Assembly: GCF_002797315.1 (NCBI RefSeq)
Contig: NZ_KZ454936.1
Coordinates: 495,133-559,132 of the forward strand
Direction of reading: 5' to 3'
From: Bacillus sp. FJAT-44742
GTDB taxonomy: Bacteria > Bacillota > Bacilli > Bacillales > Marinococcaceae
Length of the DNA: 64,000 nt
Shown: positions 51,775 to 61,050 of the stretch, piece after piece
How positions within the stretch are numbered: the first letter of the stretch is position 1
Layout: the number at the start of each line of letters is the position of its first letter
The notes under the pieces: model-generated
Told to the model about the DNA's origin: nothing
The model's database searches: none
The model's input: the letters and a program-made list of their open reading frames with translations, nothing else
Translations under genes and position numbers: made by a program

Positions 51775-52674
51775 ATGTCATTAGAACTTAAAGGAGTTAC
51801 AAAAAAGTTTGGCGGGCATACTGCGGTAAATAACTTACACCTTGAGATACCAAGTGGAGAGATGTTTGGAATGCTTGGTTCAAATGGTGCTGGAAAGACC
51901 ACAACCTTTCGCATGATTATCGGGCTTCTTGACCCTACAAAAGGAAACATTCTTTGGAAGGGGAAACCACTTGGCTACAAAGAAAGTCACAGAATAGGTT
52001 ATCTGCCTGAAGAGAGAGGATTATATCCTAAAGTAAAAGTGGTAGACCAGCTTGTATACTTAGGCAGGTTAAGAGGGATGAAAAAGGCTGACATTATTCC
52101 GGAAATGAGGAAATGGCTGAAGCGTTTTGAAGTAGCTCATTATGAAAAAAAGAAGGTAGAAGAGCTTTCTAAAGGAAATCAACAAAAGATACAATTTATA
52201 GCCTCTATTTTACATAGACCAGAAGTTCTGATCTTAGATGAGCCTTTTAGCGGGCTGGATCCTGTAAATGTGGAAATGCTCAAAGAAGCCGTACTAGATA
52301 TAAAGAGAACAGGCACCACGATTGTATTTTCAAGTCACAGAATGGAGCATGTAGAAGAGCTATGTCAGCACCTTTGCATACTTCAGCAAGGAAGCCCTGT
52401 CGTTTATGGAAAACTGACGGAGATAAAACGCTCCTTTGGCAAAATGAATTTACTTATTCATGCAGATTTTGACACAAGGTATTTAGAAAATGTAGAAGGA
52501 GTCGTGAAATACCAGCCAAAAGCAGAAGGGGTGCTACTGCAGATCAGCTCGGAAGAAACAGCTCATCATATATTTTCATCGTTGCAGGGAAGAGGTTTTG
52601 TCCGCAGGTTTTCTTTGGAAGATCCGTCCTTAAATGATATTTTCATTGAACAGGCAGGTAAGTCTTATGAATAA
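51775..52674 (+). CDS. yhaQ: ABC transporter ATPase YhaQ
   Basis: 299 aa, NatA-like. Walker A GSNGAGKTT, signature LSKGNQQKIQFIAS, Walker B VLILDEPFSGLDP, switch FSSHRM, and a C-terminal domain (about 215-299) typical of ABC-2 exporters of this group. AGGAGG before ATG 51775. It overlaps yhaP by 8 nt. In B. subtilis yhaQP is annotated as a possible sodium-efflux type pump. Confidence 0.9.
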   Translation: MSLELKGVTKKFGGHTAVNNLHLEIPSGEMFGMLGSNGAGKTTTFRMIIGLLDPTKGNILWKGKPLGYKESHRIGYLPEERGLYPKVKVVDQLVYLGRLRGMKKADIIPEMRKWLKRFEVAHYEKKKVEELSKGNQQKIQFIASILHRPEVLILDEPFSGLDPVNVEMLKEAVLDIKRTGTTIVFSSHRMEHVEELCQHLCILQQGSPVVYGKLTEIKRSFGKMNLLIHADFDTRYLENVEGVVKYQPKAEGVLLQISSEETAHHIFSSLQGRGFVRRFSLEDPSLNDIFIEQAGKSYE

Positions 52675-53932
52675 GTTCTTTATCATTATGTTCCATACGT
52701 ACTTGTCAAAACTAAAATCAAGGGCATTTATTGTTACTACTCTGATTACCCTGTTATTTGTGTTCGGGTTTATGAACATAGATCGGATTATAGCACTTTT
52801 TGAAACGGATGATGAACCGGCTGCAGAGGTAGCCGTGATTGATGAAACAAACGATTTGTTTGAAGCGGCAGACTATCATGTTCAGCAATTATACGACAAT
52901 ATTATCCTGGTTGATGTCGGTGAAAATGAAGAAGCGGCGTTAGAAGCTGTGGAACGAGGAGATTTTAACGGCCTGCTGATTTTAGATTATGAAAATGGGG
53001 AGGTTCCAGGCGGTGAATACTATGCACCGACTGTCGCAGAACAAAGCTTGCCGCTGCAGCTTGAGCAGGCTCTCCAACAGGTGAAAATAGAGCACATGAC
53101 TGCTACTTTAGATCTTGATCAGGAAACGGTGGAAGCGATTTACGCTCCTGTGTCGTTTGAAAGAACCGCGTTAGATGAAGGAGCAAGGTCTGAAGCGGAA
53201 TTAAATCAAGCTCGTTTTCTCGTTTATATTCTTCTATTTGTCATTTACTTTTCTGTCTTGTTTTTAGGGAGCTTAATAGCAATGGAAGTGGCCACGGAAA
53301 AATCGTCTCGCGTTATGGAAATACTAATTTCCAGCGCTTCTCCGGTGAAACAGATGTTCGGTAAAATAGCAGGCATCGGCCTGTTAGGATTAACGCAGTT
53401 TTTCTTGATTTTCTTAATAGGGCTCTGGTCCTTTCAGGGTCAGCCGGCTCAGCAGCCAGCAGACGTTCAAGAGCCAGCTGGAGGCCTGCCGTTCTTTGAA
53501 GCTACTGATCTTTCTCTTGTATTACTCTTATATGCTTTTGTCTTCTTTTTTCTTGGATATTTGTTATACGCCACCCTATCAGCCATGCTCGGCTCAATTG
53601 TAAGCCGCATAGAGGATGTCAACGCCTCTATTACACCTGTGAACATGCTTGTCATATCAGCTTTTTTCATAGCAATGTTTGGGTTGAGCAGCCCGGAATC
53701 GCCAATTATTACGGTTACCTCTTTTATCCCGTTTTTTACACCAATGATTATGTTTTTGCGAGTGGGAATGCTGGAGGTGCCGGTATGGGAAGTCGCTCTA
53801 TCTATCGTATTGATGCTGGCTGCTATCGCTTTCTTTGCCTGGGTCGGTGCCCGAGTATACCGAGGGGGAGTCTTGATGTATGGCACCTCTCGTTCCCTGA
53901 AAGAACTAAGAAAAGCATTCAAGCTAAAATAG
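52667..53932 (+). CDS. yhaP: ABC-2 type permease YhaP
   Basis: 421 aa, NatB-like. N-terminal helix (about 20-38), a large extracytoplasmic acidic domain (about 40-180), then five to six helices. EVATEKSSRVMEILISSASP is the conserved ABC-2 coupling motif. An insert QPAQQPADVQEPAG lies between helices. Pairs with the YhaQ ATPase; likely exports Na+ or a toxic compound. Confidence 0.9.
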   Translation: MNKFFIIMFHTYLSKLKSRAFIVTTLITLLFVFGFMNIDRIIALFETDDEPAAEVAVIDETNDLFEAADYHVQQLYDNIILVDVGENEEAALEAVERGDFNGLLILDYENGEVPGGEYYAPTVAEQSLPLQLEQALQQVKIEHMTATLDLDQETVEAIYAPVSFERTALDEGARSEAELNQARFLVYILLFVIYFSVLFLGSLIAMEVATEKSSRVMEILISSASPVKQMFGKIAGIGLLGLTQFFLIFLIGLWSFQGQPAQQPADVQEPAGGLPFFEATDLSLVLLLYAFVFFFLGYLLYATLSAMLGSIVSRIEDVNASITPVNMLVISAFFIAMFGLSSPESPIITVTSFIPFFTPMIMFLRVGMLEVPVWEVALSIVLMLAAIAFFAWVGARVYRGGVLMYGTSRSLKELRKAFKLK

Positions 53933-53940
53933 AAGGTGCC

Positions 53941-53970
53941 TGGCACCAAGACATATGGCACCAAGACATA
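53941..53970. repeat. Exact 15-bp tandem duplication
   Basis: TGGCACCAAGACATA occurs twice head to tail after yhaP. Together with the preceding GGTGCC it also forms GGTGCC-T-GGCACC, a small dispersed-type inverted repeat. Confidence 0.85.
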
Positions 53971-54173
53971 CTGTAATGATTTTGTAATAAAAGGAGGGGC
54001 ATGTGCTCTTCCTTTTTAAATTCCGCTCAAAGTCCTGGTGCAGCAATGAAAAAAGGAAAGAAATGTTTCGAAATTAGCCTATTTTATCTCTTTGTTTTTT
54101 TCTCTAGTGAAGTATAATAAGATCATAGAATCGTAAATGGGGGTGCCTTTGAATAGGGTGCCGGAGGTGTCTG

Positions 54174-54851
54174 ATGGCAAAAAATAAGAAAAAGAAAAAA
54201 AGACTGATTATCGTCCCGGCAGTTCTTTGCATAGCGGTGCTGGCGCTGGGTTGGGGTTTTTATATAGAAAACAAAGACTCATTCAGAGGCTTTAAAGGCG
54301 GATCTATGACTTATTTTGGAAAAAATGAAATACCTGAGGAATATATACCTGTGTATAAAGAAGCGGAGGAGGAATACGGAGTTCCTTGGAATCTATTAGC
54401 TTCCATTCATAGAATAGAAACCGTTTTTTCCACTATGGATAACATGGTGAGCCCTGCAGGGGCAATCGGTCATATGCAGTTTATGCCTTGTACATTTGTA
54501 GGCTGGAACTACCCAGGTTGTGCCGGAGGCTTAGGGGATGCTGAAATAGCTGAAGATGAAATGACCGATCCGGACGTGATTAATGAGTATGGCGGATACG
54601 GCGTTGATGCATCGGGCAATGGGAAAGCTGATCCTTGGGATATTGAGGACTCAGTATTTTCTGCAGCTAAATTCCTTGCTGCCAATGGGGCTGCAGAAGG
54701 GAACTATGAAAATGCTGTCTTTGCTTACAACCGGGCAGACTGGTATGTCGATGAGGTGCTGGAATACGCAGACAATTATAGCGAAGACTTTGTTGCAGTA
54801 GATAAGTCTGAACAAACCGTCATGAAACTATTTTCGAGTTTTCTGCCATAA
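54174..54851 (+). CDS. Membrane-anchored lytic transglycosylase (SLT-like)
   Basis: 225 aa. A Lys-rich N-terminus and signal anchor (about 12-30), then a lysozyme-like domain: YGVPWNLLASIHRIETVFS (catalytic Glu), SPAGAIGHMQFMPCTF, and VFAYNRADWYVDEVL near the end. It would cleave peptidoglycan outside the membrane. GGAGGTGTCTG before the ATG. It is inserted between yhaP and the yidC module and is not part of the B. subtilis order. Confidence 0.85.
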   Translation: MAKNKKKKKRLIIVPAVLCIAVLALGWGFYIENKDSFRGFKGGSMTYFGKNEIPEEYIPVYKEAEEEYGVPWNLLASIHRIETVFSTMDNMVSPAGAIGHMQFMPCTFVGWNYPGCAGGLGDAEIAEDEMTDPDVINEYGGYGVDASGNGKADPWDIEDSVFSAAKFLAANGAAEGNYENAVFAYNRADWYVDEVLEYADNYSEDFVAVDKSEQTVMKLFSSFLP

Positions 54852-54984
54852 AAATAGCTGTTTTGATTATGAATGTCCTGTAGAGCGGATATAATGAAGA
54901 ACGTTAGTGAAATGGATGGCAAGCACAGGCCGGTGTAAAGACTTGTCTATTAGGAAGAATAAATAGCGAAAGGGGGACAGGAAA

Positions 54985-55248
54985 ATGCTGGAGCTATTAC
55001 TTGATATAAGCTGGCTTGAAATTATTTTTACCCTATCCGTGCTTATGATTTCCGGCTGGGTAGCAGTTCAAGTACTAAGCGCGGCTTTTTCATTCCATAA
55101 ACGTCCTGTCTCCCATTCCGTACCTGAAAAAGAAACGCTTCCTGCTCAGGAAACAGCAAGGCGGCTTACCTTTATTATGCAGCGCAGGAAAATTCCCGGA
55201 GCAGATGAAAATAAGGATGACGAAGACACCTCCCTATTTGTATTTTAA
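54985..55248 (+). CDS. MifM-like regulatory leader ORF upstream of yidC
   Basis: 87 aa. A single membrane helix near the N-terminus (about residues 9-34), a linker, then a basic-hydrophobic stretch (ARRLTFIMQRRKIPG, 58-72), the acidic run DENKDDED (74-81), and TSLFVF. GGGGGAC precedes ATG 54985. The frame ends 28 nt before the yidC start, inside a hairpin that hides the yidC ribosome-binding site. MifM of B. subtilis has the same layout and position; its nascent chain stalls the ribosome when membrane insertion is weak and so exposes the YidC2 site. Homology to MifM is not proven; the assignment rests on architecture. Confidence 0.65.
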   Translation: MLELLLDISWLEIIFTLSVLMISGWVAVQVLSAAFSFHKRPVSHSVPEKETLPAQETARRLTFIMQRRKIPGADENKDDEDTSLFVF

Positions 55249-55267
55249 AAATACGATTATAGGGAGG
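55229..55267 (+). promoter_or_regulatory. Hairpin sequestering the yidC ribosome-binding site
   Basis: CCTCCCTAT (55229-55237) pairs perfectly with ATAGGGAGG (55259-55267), and the inner GTATT (55240-55244) pairs with AATAC (55250-55254). The right arm contains AGGGAGG, the Shine-Dalgarno of yidC (TTG 55277). The left arm encodes residues 82-84 of the leader ORF. A ribosome stalled on its acidic residues would cover the left arm and free the site. Confidence 0.75.
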
Positions 55268-55276
55268 AAATAATAA

Positions 55277-56005
55277 TTGAATAAAAAAACGCTAATCTTT
55301 ATTATTTTGCTTGCTTTACTTTCGGTTTTGGCAGCAGGCTGCGGAATGGACAAATCCCATATCACGATGGAAAGCGAAGGGGTCTGGAATCATTACTTTG
55401 TCTACCCTCTTTCCTGGATGCTTATTGCGGTTGCCAACCTTTTAAATGGAAGCTACGGTGCTGCTATTATTCTAATGACTATCTTTATTAGAATTCTGCT
55501 CCTTCCTTTGTTTTTAAAGCAGCAAAAGAGCGCGAAGGCGATGAGAGAGTTAAAGCCTGAAATGGAGCGCCTTAAAGATAAGTATGATTTAAAGAAAGAA
55601 AAAGAAATGCAAAAGTATCAGCGAGAGATGCTGGGCCTTTATCAAAGCAATGGAATCAATCCGGCTGCGGGCTGTCTCCCCATTATGGTACAGCTTCCAA
55701 TTCTAATGGCCTTTTACTTTGCTATTATGAGGACAGAGGAGATTTCTTCACACTCGTTTTTGTGGATGAACCTTGGTCAGCCTGATCCTTTTTATATCAT
55801 GCCTTTTCTGGCAGGTGCTGCAATGTTTATGCAGACAAAGCTCGGAATGAATGAAATGCCTGCAAATATGAAACCTGCCATGTATTTAATGCCTGTGATG
55901 CTTATTGGTGTCGGGTTCGCCCTGCCTTCTGCCCTATCACTGTACTGGTTTGCTGGAAGTTTATTTATGATTACACAAACGTACCTCGTGTTAAAAACAA
56001 AATAA
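55277..56005 (+). CDS. yidC: Membrane protein insertase YidC/OxaA paralogue
   Basis: 242 aa. Lipoprotein signal with LAAGC (Cys22), five membrane segments, and the hydrophilic-groove Arg72 in [13 protein letters not shown] cytoplasmic helical hairpin with [20 protein letters not shown] follows, then [22 protein letters not shown] and [16 protein letters not shown]. It inserts membrane proteins. The gene is away from rnpA-rpmH, so it is the second, YqjG/YidC2-type copy. TTG start, with its ribosome-binding site locked in a hairpin. Confidence 0.92.
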   Translation: MNKKTLIFIILLALLSVLAAGCGMDKSHITMESEGVWNHYFVYPLSWMLIAVANLLNGSYGAAIILMTIFIRILLLPLFLKQQKSAKAMRELKPEMERLKDKYDLKKEKEMQKYQREMLGLYQSNGINPAAGCLPIMVQLPILMAFYFAIMRTEEISSHSFLWMNLGQPDPFYIMPFLAGAAMFMQTKLGMNEMPANMKPAMYLMPVMLIGVGFALPSALSLYWFAGSLFMITQTYLVLKTK

Positions 56006-56066
56006 TTAACACAATAAGCCTGCTCCCTGAATAGGATACTCGTGTAAAAGGGGGTAGGCTTTTATC

Positions 56067-56654
56067 ATGAATAACTGGAACAACAATAACTGGAACGACA
56101 ACGGCTGGGACAATAACTGGAATAACAATTGGAATAATAACCATGGTACACATCACACTATGGGGGATATGAAACAGCTTTGTCAGCAGCACATTGGCCA
56201 GCATGTAGCTCTGCAAACCGCTGATCATCAAATGTTCAACGGGATTATTGAGAATGTAGATGATGAAAATGTTTATCTGTCTGTACCTGAATACGATGAG
56301 TCAGATATGATGCATATGCAGCAAATGATGCATCAGCCTCACATGATGCCAGAGATGCATCAGCAGATGATGCCTTATGGTGGCATGCAGCCGGGACAGC
56401 ACATGCCGACACATATGATGCAGCAGCCGGCAGGCTCAGGATGTGGCTGCGGTACAAGAAATGCGAGCCTAGGGGCTGAAGAACAAAGACAATTTATAGG
56501 CCCCTATGGAGGAGGTTATGGTTTTGGAGGATATCCATACGGATGGTATGGTCGTCCACCATTCTTCCCGCGTCCGCGCCGCTTCCAACGGCTTATTCTT
56601 CCATTAGCAGCTCTTGTCGCTCTTTCTGCACTACCTGGGTTTGGATACTGGTAA
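56067..56654 (+). CDS. Asn/Trp-rich protein with a small beta domain, possible spore or surface protein
   Basis: 195 aa. N-terminal 30 residues are almost only Asn and Trp (NNWNNNNWNDNGWDNN and on). Then comes a domain of about 45 residues (LCQQHIGQHVALQTADHQMF, NGIIENVDDENVYLSV) like the short barrel found in several Bacillus coat-type proteins. A Met/His/Gln-rich part, a GCGCG motif, a Gly/Tyr-rich segment (GPYGGGYGFGGYPYGW), a basic PRPRRFQR and a C-terminal hydrophobic helix follow. GGGGGTAGG precedes the ATG. Low-complexity ends fit a cross-linked or metal-binding spore-layer protein, which is inference. Confidence 0.6.
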   Translation: MNNWNNNNWNDNGWDNNWNNNWNNNHGTHHTMGDMKQLCQQHIGQHVALQTADHQMFNGIIENVDDENVYLSVPEYDESDMMHMQQMMHQPHMMPEMHQQMMPYGGMQPGQHMPTHMMQQPAGSGCGCGTRNASLGAEEQRQFIGPYGGGYGFGGYPYGWYGRPPFFPRPRRFQRLILPLAALVALSALPGFGYW

Positions 56655-56659
56655 GACAC

Positions 56660-56694
56660 GAAGGCACTTTCTTAGTGCCTTCTTTTATTTTTTG
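56660..56694 (+). terminator. Rho-independent terminator
   Basis: GAAGGCACT (56660-56668) and AGTGCCTTC (56674-56682) followed by TTTTATTTTTT. Confidence 0.85.
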
Positions 56695-56797
56695 CTGAAA
56701 AATGTTAAACATAGAAGGAACTATTATATGTAAGAACAAATGCTCCCTTTTTGATATAATGGAGAAAAAAGGATATAAAAAGCAGGTGTATCAACTT

Positions 56798-58033
56798 ATG
56801 AAAGAATTGAAATTTATTCATGCTGCAGATTTACATATAGGCAGTCCTATTTCTGCCCAAATTCATGGAAGCGATTATATAAAAGATATTATTAGGGAGT
56901 GCATTCATCAGTCAATAACGAGGATGGTTCGTGATGCAATTGACAGGAAAGTTGATTTTGTCATTTTAGCAGGCGATTTATTTGATGATGAAAACAGAAG
57001 TGTCAAGGGACAGCTTTGGCTAAGAGAGGAGTTTTTAAAGCTAAAGGAGGCTGACATAAAGGTGTACATCGTTTTTGGGAACCATGATCCTTTGGACAGC
57101 CGTTTTGCTCCTGTCACCTGGCCTGACAATGTCTATGTTTTTCCTTCAGCAAGTACAGTTATGACATTGGAGAAAGATAAACTTCCTGTTGCTAATTTGT
57201 ACGGTTGCAGTTATCCCAAAAAGGCTGTGACAGAAAACCTGGCGGCTTCGTATAAGAAGGAGGACGAACCCTGCTTTCATATTGGCATTCTACATGGACA
57301 GGAAAGGTCGCTGGATAGTCATGCTCCTTACGCACCTTTTACTGTAAAAGAATTATCAGAGAAAGGAATGGATTACTGGGCGTTAGGACATATTCACACC
57401 AGGCAGTCTCTTCATCCCTCCATTCATTACCCGGGCAATATTCAAGGAAGAAACAAGAAAGAAACAGGACAAAAAGGGTATTTATTTGTAGAACTTAAAG
57501 AATCCCAAGATCCAGAGGTAACCTTTTGTTCCTCCGCTCCTGTACAATTTGTTAATGTAACGCTATCTGTGACTGACTGCAAAAGCGTGGATGAGATAAT
57601 CAATAAATTTTGGACAAAAATGAAGATGAATGTTTTAGAAGAAGTGAAAGTTTACCTTGTATCACTTTGTTTAACAGGCACGGGAGCTATCTCATCACAT
57701 TTATCAGAAGAACAAGTTGTAGAGGAAATGAAAGATGTTATAAATACTCTTGGAGAGACTGATAAACCGTTTCTACAAGTCATTGGTGTAGAAAACGAGA
57801 CAAACCTCGAATGGGACAAAGCAGCATTGGCGAGGGAAGGTCATTTTCTAGGTGACGTTTTTAAAGCTGGAGAAGTCCTCAAAAATGACGCTGAATCTAT
57901 ATGGGAAGAATGGGAGGAGCTCTTTTCCCACCCCAAGGCAAGAAAGTTTATTACGAAGCCTGATAAAGATGAAAGCAGGGAAATCATTGAAAAAGCAGAA
58001 AAATTGCTTGGTGATGCTTGGATGAAGGAGTAA
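56798..58033 (+). CDS. yhaO: YhaO, SbcD-like metallophosphoesterase
   Basis: 411 aa. Mre11/SbcD motifs: HAADLHIG (Asp11, His13), ILAGDLFDDENRS, VFGNHDPLD, LHGQERS and GHIHTRQ. A C-terminal domain of about 120 residues follows. It forms a complex with the YhaN ATPase for DNA end processing. ATG 56798 has AGGTG upstream; the frame runs to 56702 but the motif order fits the shorter form. Confidence 0.9.
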   Translation: MKELKFIHAADLHIGSPISAQIHGSDYIKDIIRECIHQSITRMVRDAIDRKVDFVILAGDLFDDENRSVKGQLWLREEFLKLKEADIKVYIVFGNHDPLDSRFAPVTWPDNVYVFPSASTVMTLEKDKLPVANLYGCSYPKKAVTENLAASYKKEDEPCFHIGILHGQERSLDSHAPYAPFTVKELSEKGMDYWALGHIHTRQSLHPSIHYPGNIQGRNKKETGQKGYLFVELKESQDPEVTFCSSAPVQFVNVTLSVTDCKSVDEIINKFWTKMKMNVLEEVKVYLVSLCLTGTGAISSHLSEEQVVEEMKDVINTLGETDKPFLQVIGVENETNLEWDKAALAREGHFLGDVFKAGEVLKNDAESIWEEWEELFSHPKARKFITKPDKDESREIIEKAEKLLGDAWMKE

Positions 58034-58038
58034 TGCTG

Positions 58039-60927
58039 ATGAGAATAAAGGAAATTTATATATTTGGCTTCGGGCAGTTTCAGGATTTTTCTCTATCTTT
58101 TTCTGATGATCATTTTCAAGTGATTTATGGGAAAAATGAAGCTGGAAAGTCTACGATAATGGCATTCATTCAAGCTGTATTATTCGGATTTCCTACAAAA
58201 AAGGAGAAAGAGCAGCGCTTAGAACCGCGATCTTCTTCTGCATATGGAGGTATTATTACTCTTATCTCAAAAGATGGTAATAAGGTGAAAATACAGCGTG
58301 TAAAAGGAAAAAAAGCAACAGGAGATGTAAGTGTTTTCTTGGAGGACGGTACAACCGAAGGGGAAGAATGGCTGAATGTCTTTTTGCATCAAATGGACCG
58401 TTCTTTATATAAAGCCATTTACAGCTTTGGCCTTGAGGGCCTTTATCATATACAGCAGGCAAGCGGTAAGACATTGAGCAATTACCTATATGAAGCAGGA
58501 ATGACTGGAACCAGACAGGTGTCTTATATTGAAAAGGAATATAAACAGAAGCTTGATGAACTGTTTAAGCCCAGAGGCCAAAATCCTTCTCTTAATAAGG
58601 GTGTCAATGATTTACAAGAGAAAAAGAAGGCTTTACTCCAATGGGAAGCTTACTTTTCTGAATATGATAAACTTCAGGAGGAACATAAATCGTTACAAGA
58701 AGAAGTTCAGCTGATACAAAAGAAAAAAGAAAAAACAGCTAAGGAAATAGAGAGAACAAAACGTCTTCTTGCCTTAGAAACATTGGTAGAAGAAATGGAC
58801 CACCTTGAAAAAAGAGGACAAGAATTACAAGTGTACAGTATGTTTTCAGTGAGTGCTGAAAAAGAATTAGAGCGTTTACAGAGAGCAGAAAAGGAGCTTT
58901 CTGAAAGGATTGAAACAGAAACATATAAAATGACAGAGCTTGAAGAGGATATCTCTTCTATTAAGATAAATGAAACAGTATTGAAAAACGAATTACATTT
59001 TTATGCTCTAAAAGACCGCCTTGGAGTTCACGAACGAGAAAAAGAAGAAATCGCCGGGATAAAAAAAGAAGCGGAAAAAGAAAAAGAAGAAATTTTATCG
59101 CTGGCAAGAGATACGGGCTGGAAAAGCGAAAGACCTGAAGGCGTTTTTTATCCAAATACCTCAGTTGCAGCAGAGCAGGAACTGGTAACCATTACAGAAG
59201 CCGTAAGGCAGGCACTTGATCGTGAACGCTTTTTTCAAGAACAACTTTCCCTTCAGGAAGAGAAAGTCAGATTGGCAGAAGAAGAAGCAACAGAAGCGAA
59301 GAGGTGGCTGCTCTCTTATGAGGAAAGAGCAAATGTACAAGAAAAGGTTCATGATAAACGAGAAGACAAGGATACCTCTTCTTCTATCTTTGCAGTATCG
59401 TTATTTATTATAAGCTTCGTATTCCTAGGAAGCTGGCAGGTCTTTACAGCTTCTCCCTTTCTCGGGGTGTTATTCTTTGCCTTGGCGTTAGGAGGTTACT
59501 TATGGCTGGTAAGGACACAAGGAGCAAATAAAAACGCAACTCAAGGCTCTTTAAAGGATGACAACAGCATGGATGCAAGAAGAAGAATAGAGGATGATGA
59601 TTTTTTAAAAAGACAGTTGGAGCAATTGCAATGGAAGAAAGAAAAAGAAGAAAAGACTTTACAGGAGCTTCATAAAAAGAAAGAAGAATTTTCCCGCACT
59701 CGCCTCCAAAAAGAAACCGAGTTTGTTTATTGGAAAGAAGAGTATGGTTTCCCAGATTACCTGAATACCAGGTTAGCTGAGAAAGTGTTTTACCGGATAA
59801 AAGAAATGCAAAACAAGAGTCGTTCCCTGGCTCAAAAAAAAGAAGATATCGGGCATTTAGAAAAAAGCCTCAATCAGTATGAAAAAGAGGTTTTACAGCT
59901 GGCTGATACGTTTGCGATTTCATCTGTCAAGGAGACTCGAATGTTGATTTACCAAATGGAAAAAACTCTCGACCTGGAAAAAGAAAAAGCAACAGAAAAA
60001 AGCGATAAAGAAAAAGAATGGTTGAATCTGCAAAAAGAAATGAAAAAGAAAAAAGAAAGCATGTATCAAATAAAGGATTCTATCAATTCAATCCTCTCTT
60101 CTTTTCATGTAAACACAGTTGAAGAGTATTATAACGCAATGACAAAAAAGCGTGAGCATGACCGCTTGGCTGAAAGATATGAACTCATTTTGGGTCAAAT
60201 GAAACCGTACAGGGATGAAGGAGAGACTATTGAAGCACTAAAGGCTGAAATAAGAGCAATGGAAAAGCCCTCCTCTGTATTGCTTGGTGAGAAGGAACAA
60301 AAAATAAAATATTATCAAGCCAGAGAAAAGGAAATTCAAGAAAAAAAAGCAGAGAAGAAACAAAGGCTGACCTCTATAGAGAAGGGAGGAACCTATGAAG
60401 AGCAACTCCAACGGTATAAAGAAGATACAATAACTGTAAATGAACTGGCAAAAGAATGGGCAGTTTACAAAACGGCTTTAGTAATGATTAATAAGGCAAA
60501 AGCTGTCCATGAAAAAGAACGACAGCCGCAAGTGATGAAAAAGGCAGCCAGATACTTTGCTGTTCTTACAGAAGGGGAATACGTAAATTTGTTTGCCCCT
60601 TTGGGGGAACAGCGGTTTGTGGCAGAAAATAAACGAGGTCTAAGGTTTTCCCCTGAGGAATTAAGCAGGGGAACGGCTGAACAGTTATATCTGGCTTTAC
60701 GCTTAGCACTGGCCGAAATTCATGATCCTGCCCTTTCCTTTCCGCTGATTATGGATGATCCTTTTGTGAATTTTGATGACCAGCGAAGAAAACGAGCTTT
60801 TTCCCTGTTAAGCCAATTGTCACAAACCCGGCAGATTATTTACTTTTCATGTCATTCTCATAGTAAAGAAGAGATAAGTCCGGCTAGAGTTAATCACTTA
60901 TCTGAGGAATACGGAGAAAGTGTTTAA
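58039..60927 (+). CDS. yhaN: YhaN, SbcC-like coiled-coil AAA ATPase
   Basis: 962 aa, as in B. subtilis. Head N-part FGFGQFQDFSLSF and Walker A YGKNEAGKST; long coiled-coil arms (about 185-440 and 505-840) interrupted by two membrane-type helices (FAVSLFIISFVFLGSWQVF and FLGVLFFALALGGYLWLV). Head C-part: signature LSRGTAEQLYLALRLAL and Walker B FPLIMDDPFVNFDD. The membrane helices in the middle of the arms are a YhaN feature. ATG 58039 lies 8 nt after GAAGGAG; it follows yhaO directly. Confidence 0.9.
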   Translation: MRIKEIYIFGFGQFQDFSLSFSDDHFQVIYGKNEAGKSTIMAFIQAVLFGFPTKKEKEQRLEPRSSSAYGGIITLISKDGNKVKIQRVKGKKATGDVSVFLEDGTTEGEEWLNVFLHQMDRSLYKAIYSFGLEGLYHIQQASGKTLSNYLYEAGMTGTRQVSYIEKEYKQKLDELFKPRGQNPSLNKGVNDLQEKKKALLQWEAYFSEYDKLQEEHKSLQEEVQLIQKKKEKTAKEIERTKRLLALETLVEEMDHLEKRGQELQVYSMFSVSAEKELERLQRAEKELSERIETETYKMTELEEDISSIKINETVLKNELHFYALKDRLGVHEREKEEIAGIKKEAEKEKEEILSLARDTGWKSERPEGVFYPNTSVAAEQELVTITEAVRQALDRERFFQEQLSLQEEKVRLAEEEATEAKRWLLSYEERANVQEKVHDKREDKDTSSSIFAVSLFIISFVFLGSWQVFTASPFLGVLFFALALGGYLWLVRTQGANKNATQGSLKDDNSMDARRRIEDDDFLKRQLEQLQWKKEKEEKTLQELHKKKEEFSRTRLQKETEFVYWKEEYGFPDYLNTRLAEKVFYRIKEMQNKSRSLAQKKEDIGHLEKSLNQYEKEVLQLADTFAISSVKETRMLIYQMEKTLDLEKEKATEKSDKEKEWLNLQKEMKKKKESMYQIKDSINSILSSFHVNTVEEYYNAMTKKREHDRLAERYELILGQMKPYRDEGETIEALKAEIRAMEKPSSVLLGEKEQKIKYYQAREKEIQEKKAEKKQRLTSIEKGGTYEEQLQRYKEDTITVNELAKEWAVYKTALVMINKAKAVHEKERQPQVMKKAARYFAVLTEGEYVNLFAPLGEQRFVAENKRGLRFSPEELSRGTAEQLYLALRLALAEIHDPALSFPLIMDDPFVNFDDQRRKRAFSLLSQLSQTRQIIYFSCHSHSKEEISPARVNHLSEEYGESV

Positions 60928-61050
60928 AAATTTGGTATCTACTACAAAGAGATGGCACTTTCATAAAAAGATTGATACGATGTGTGGGAAGAGATCGAAG
61001 GTAAAGCCTTGTAAGGCCAAATAACGTTAAGGTGAAAGGAATAGAGGCTT

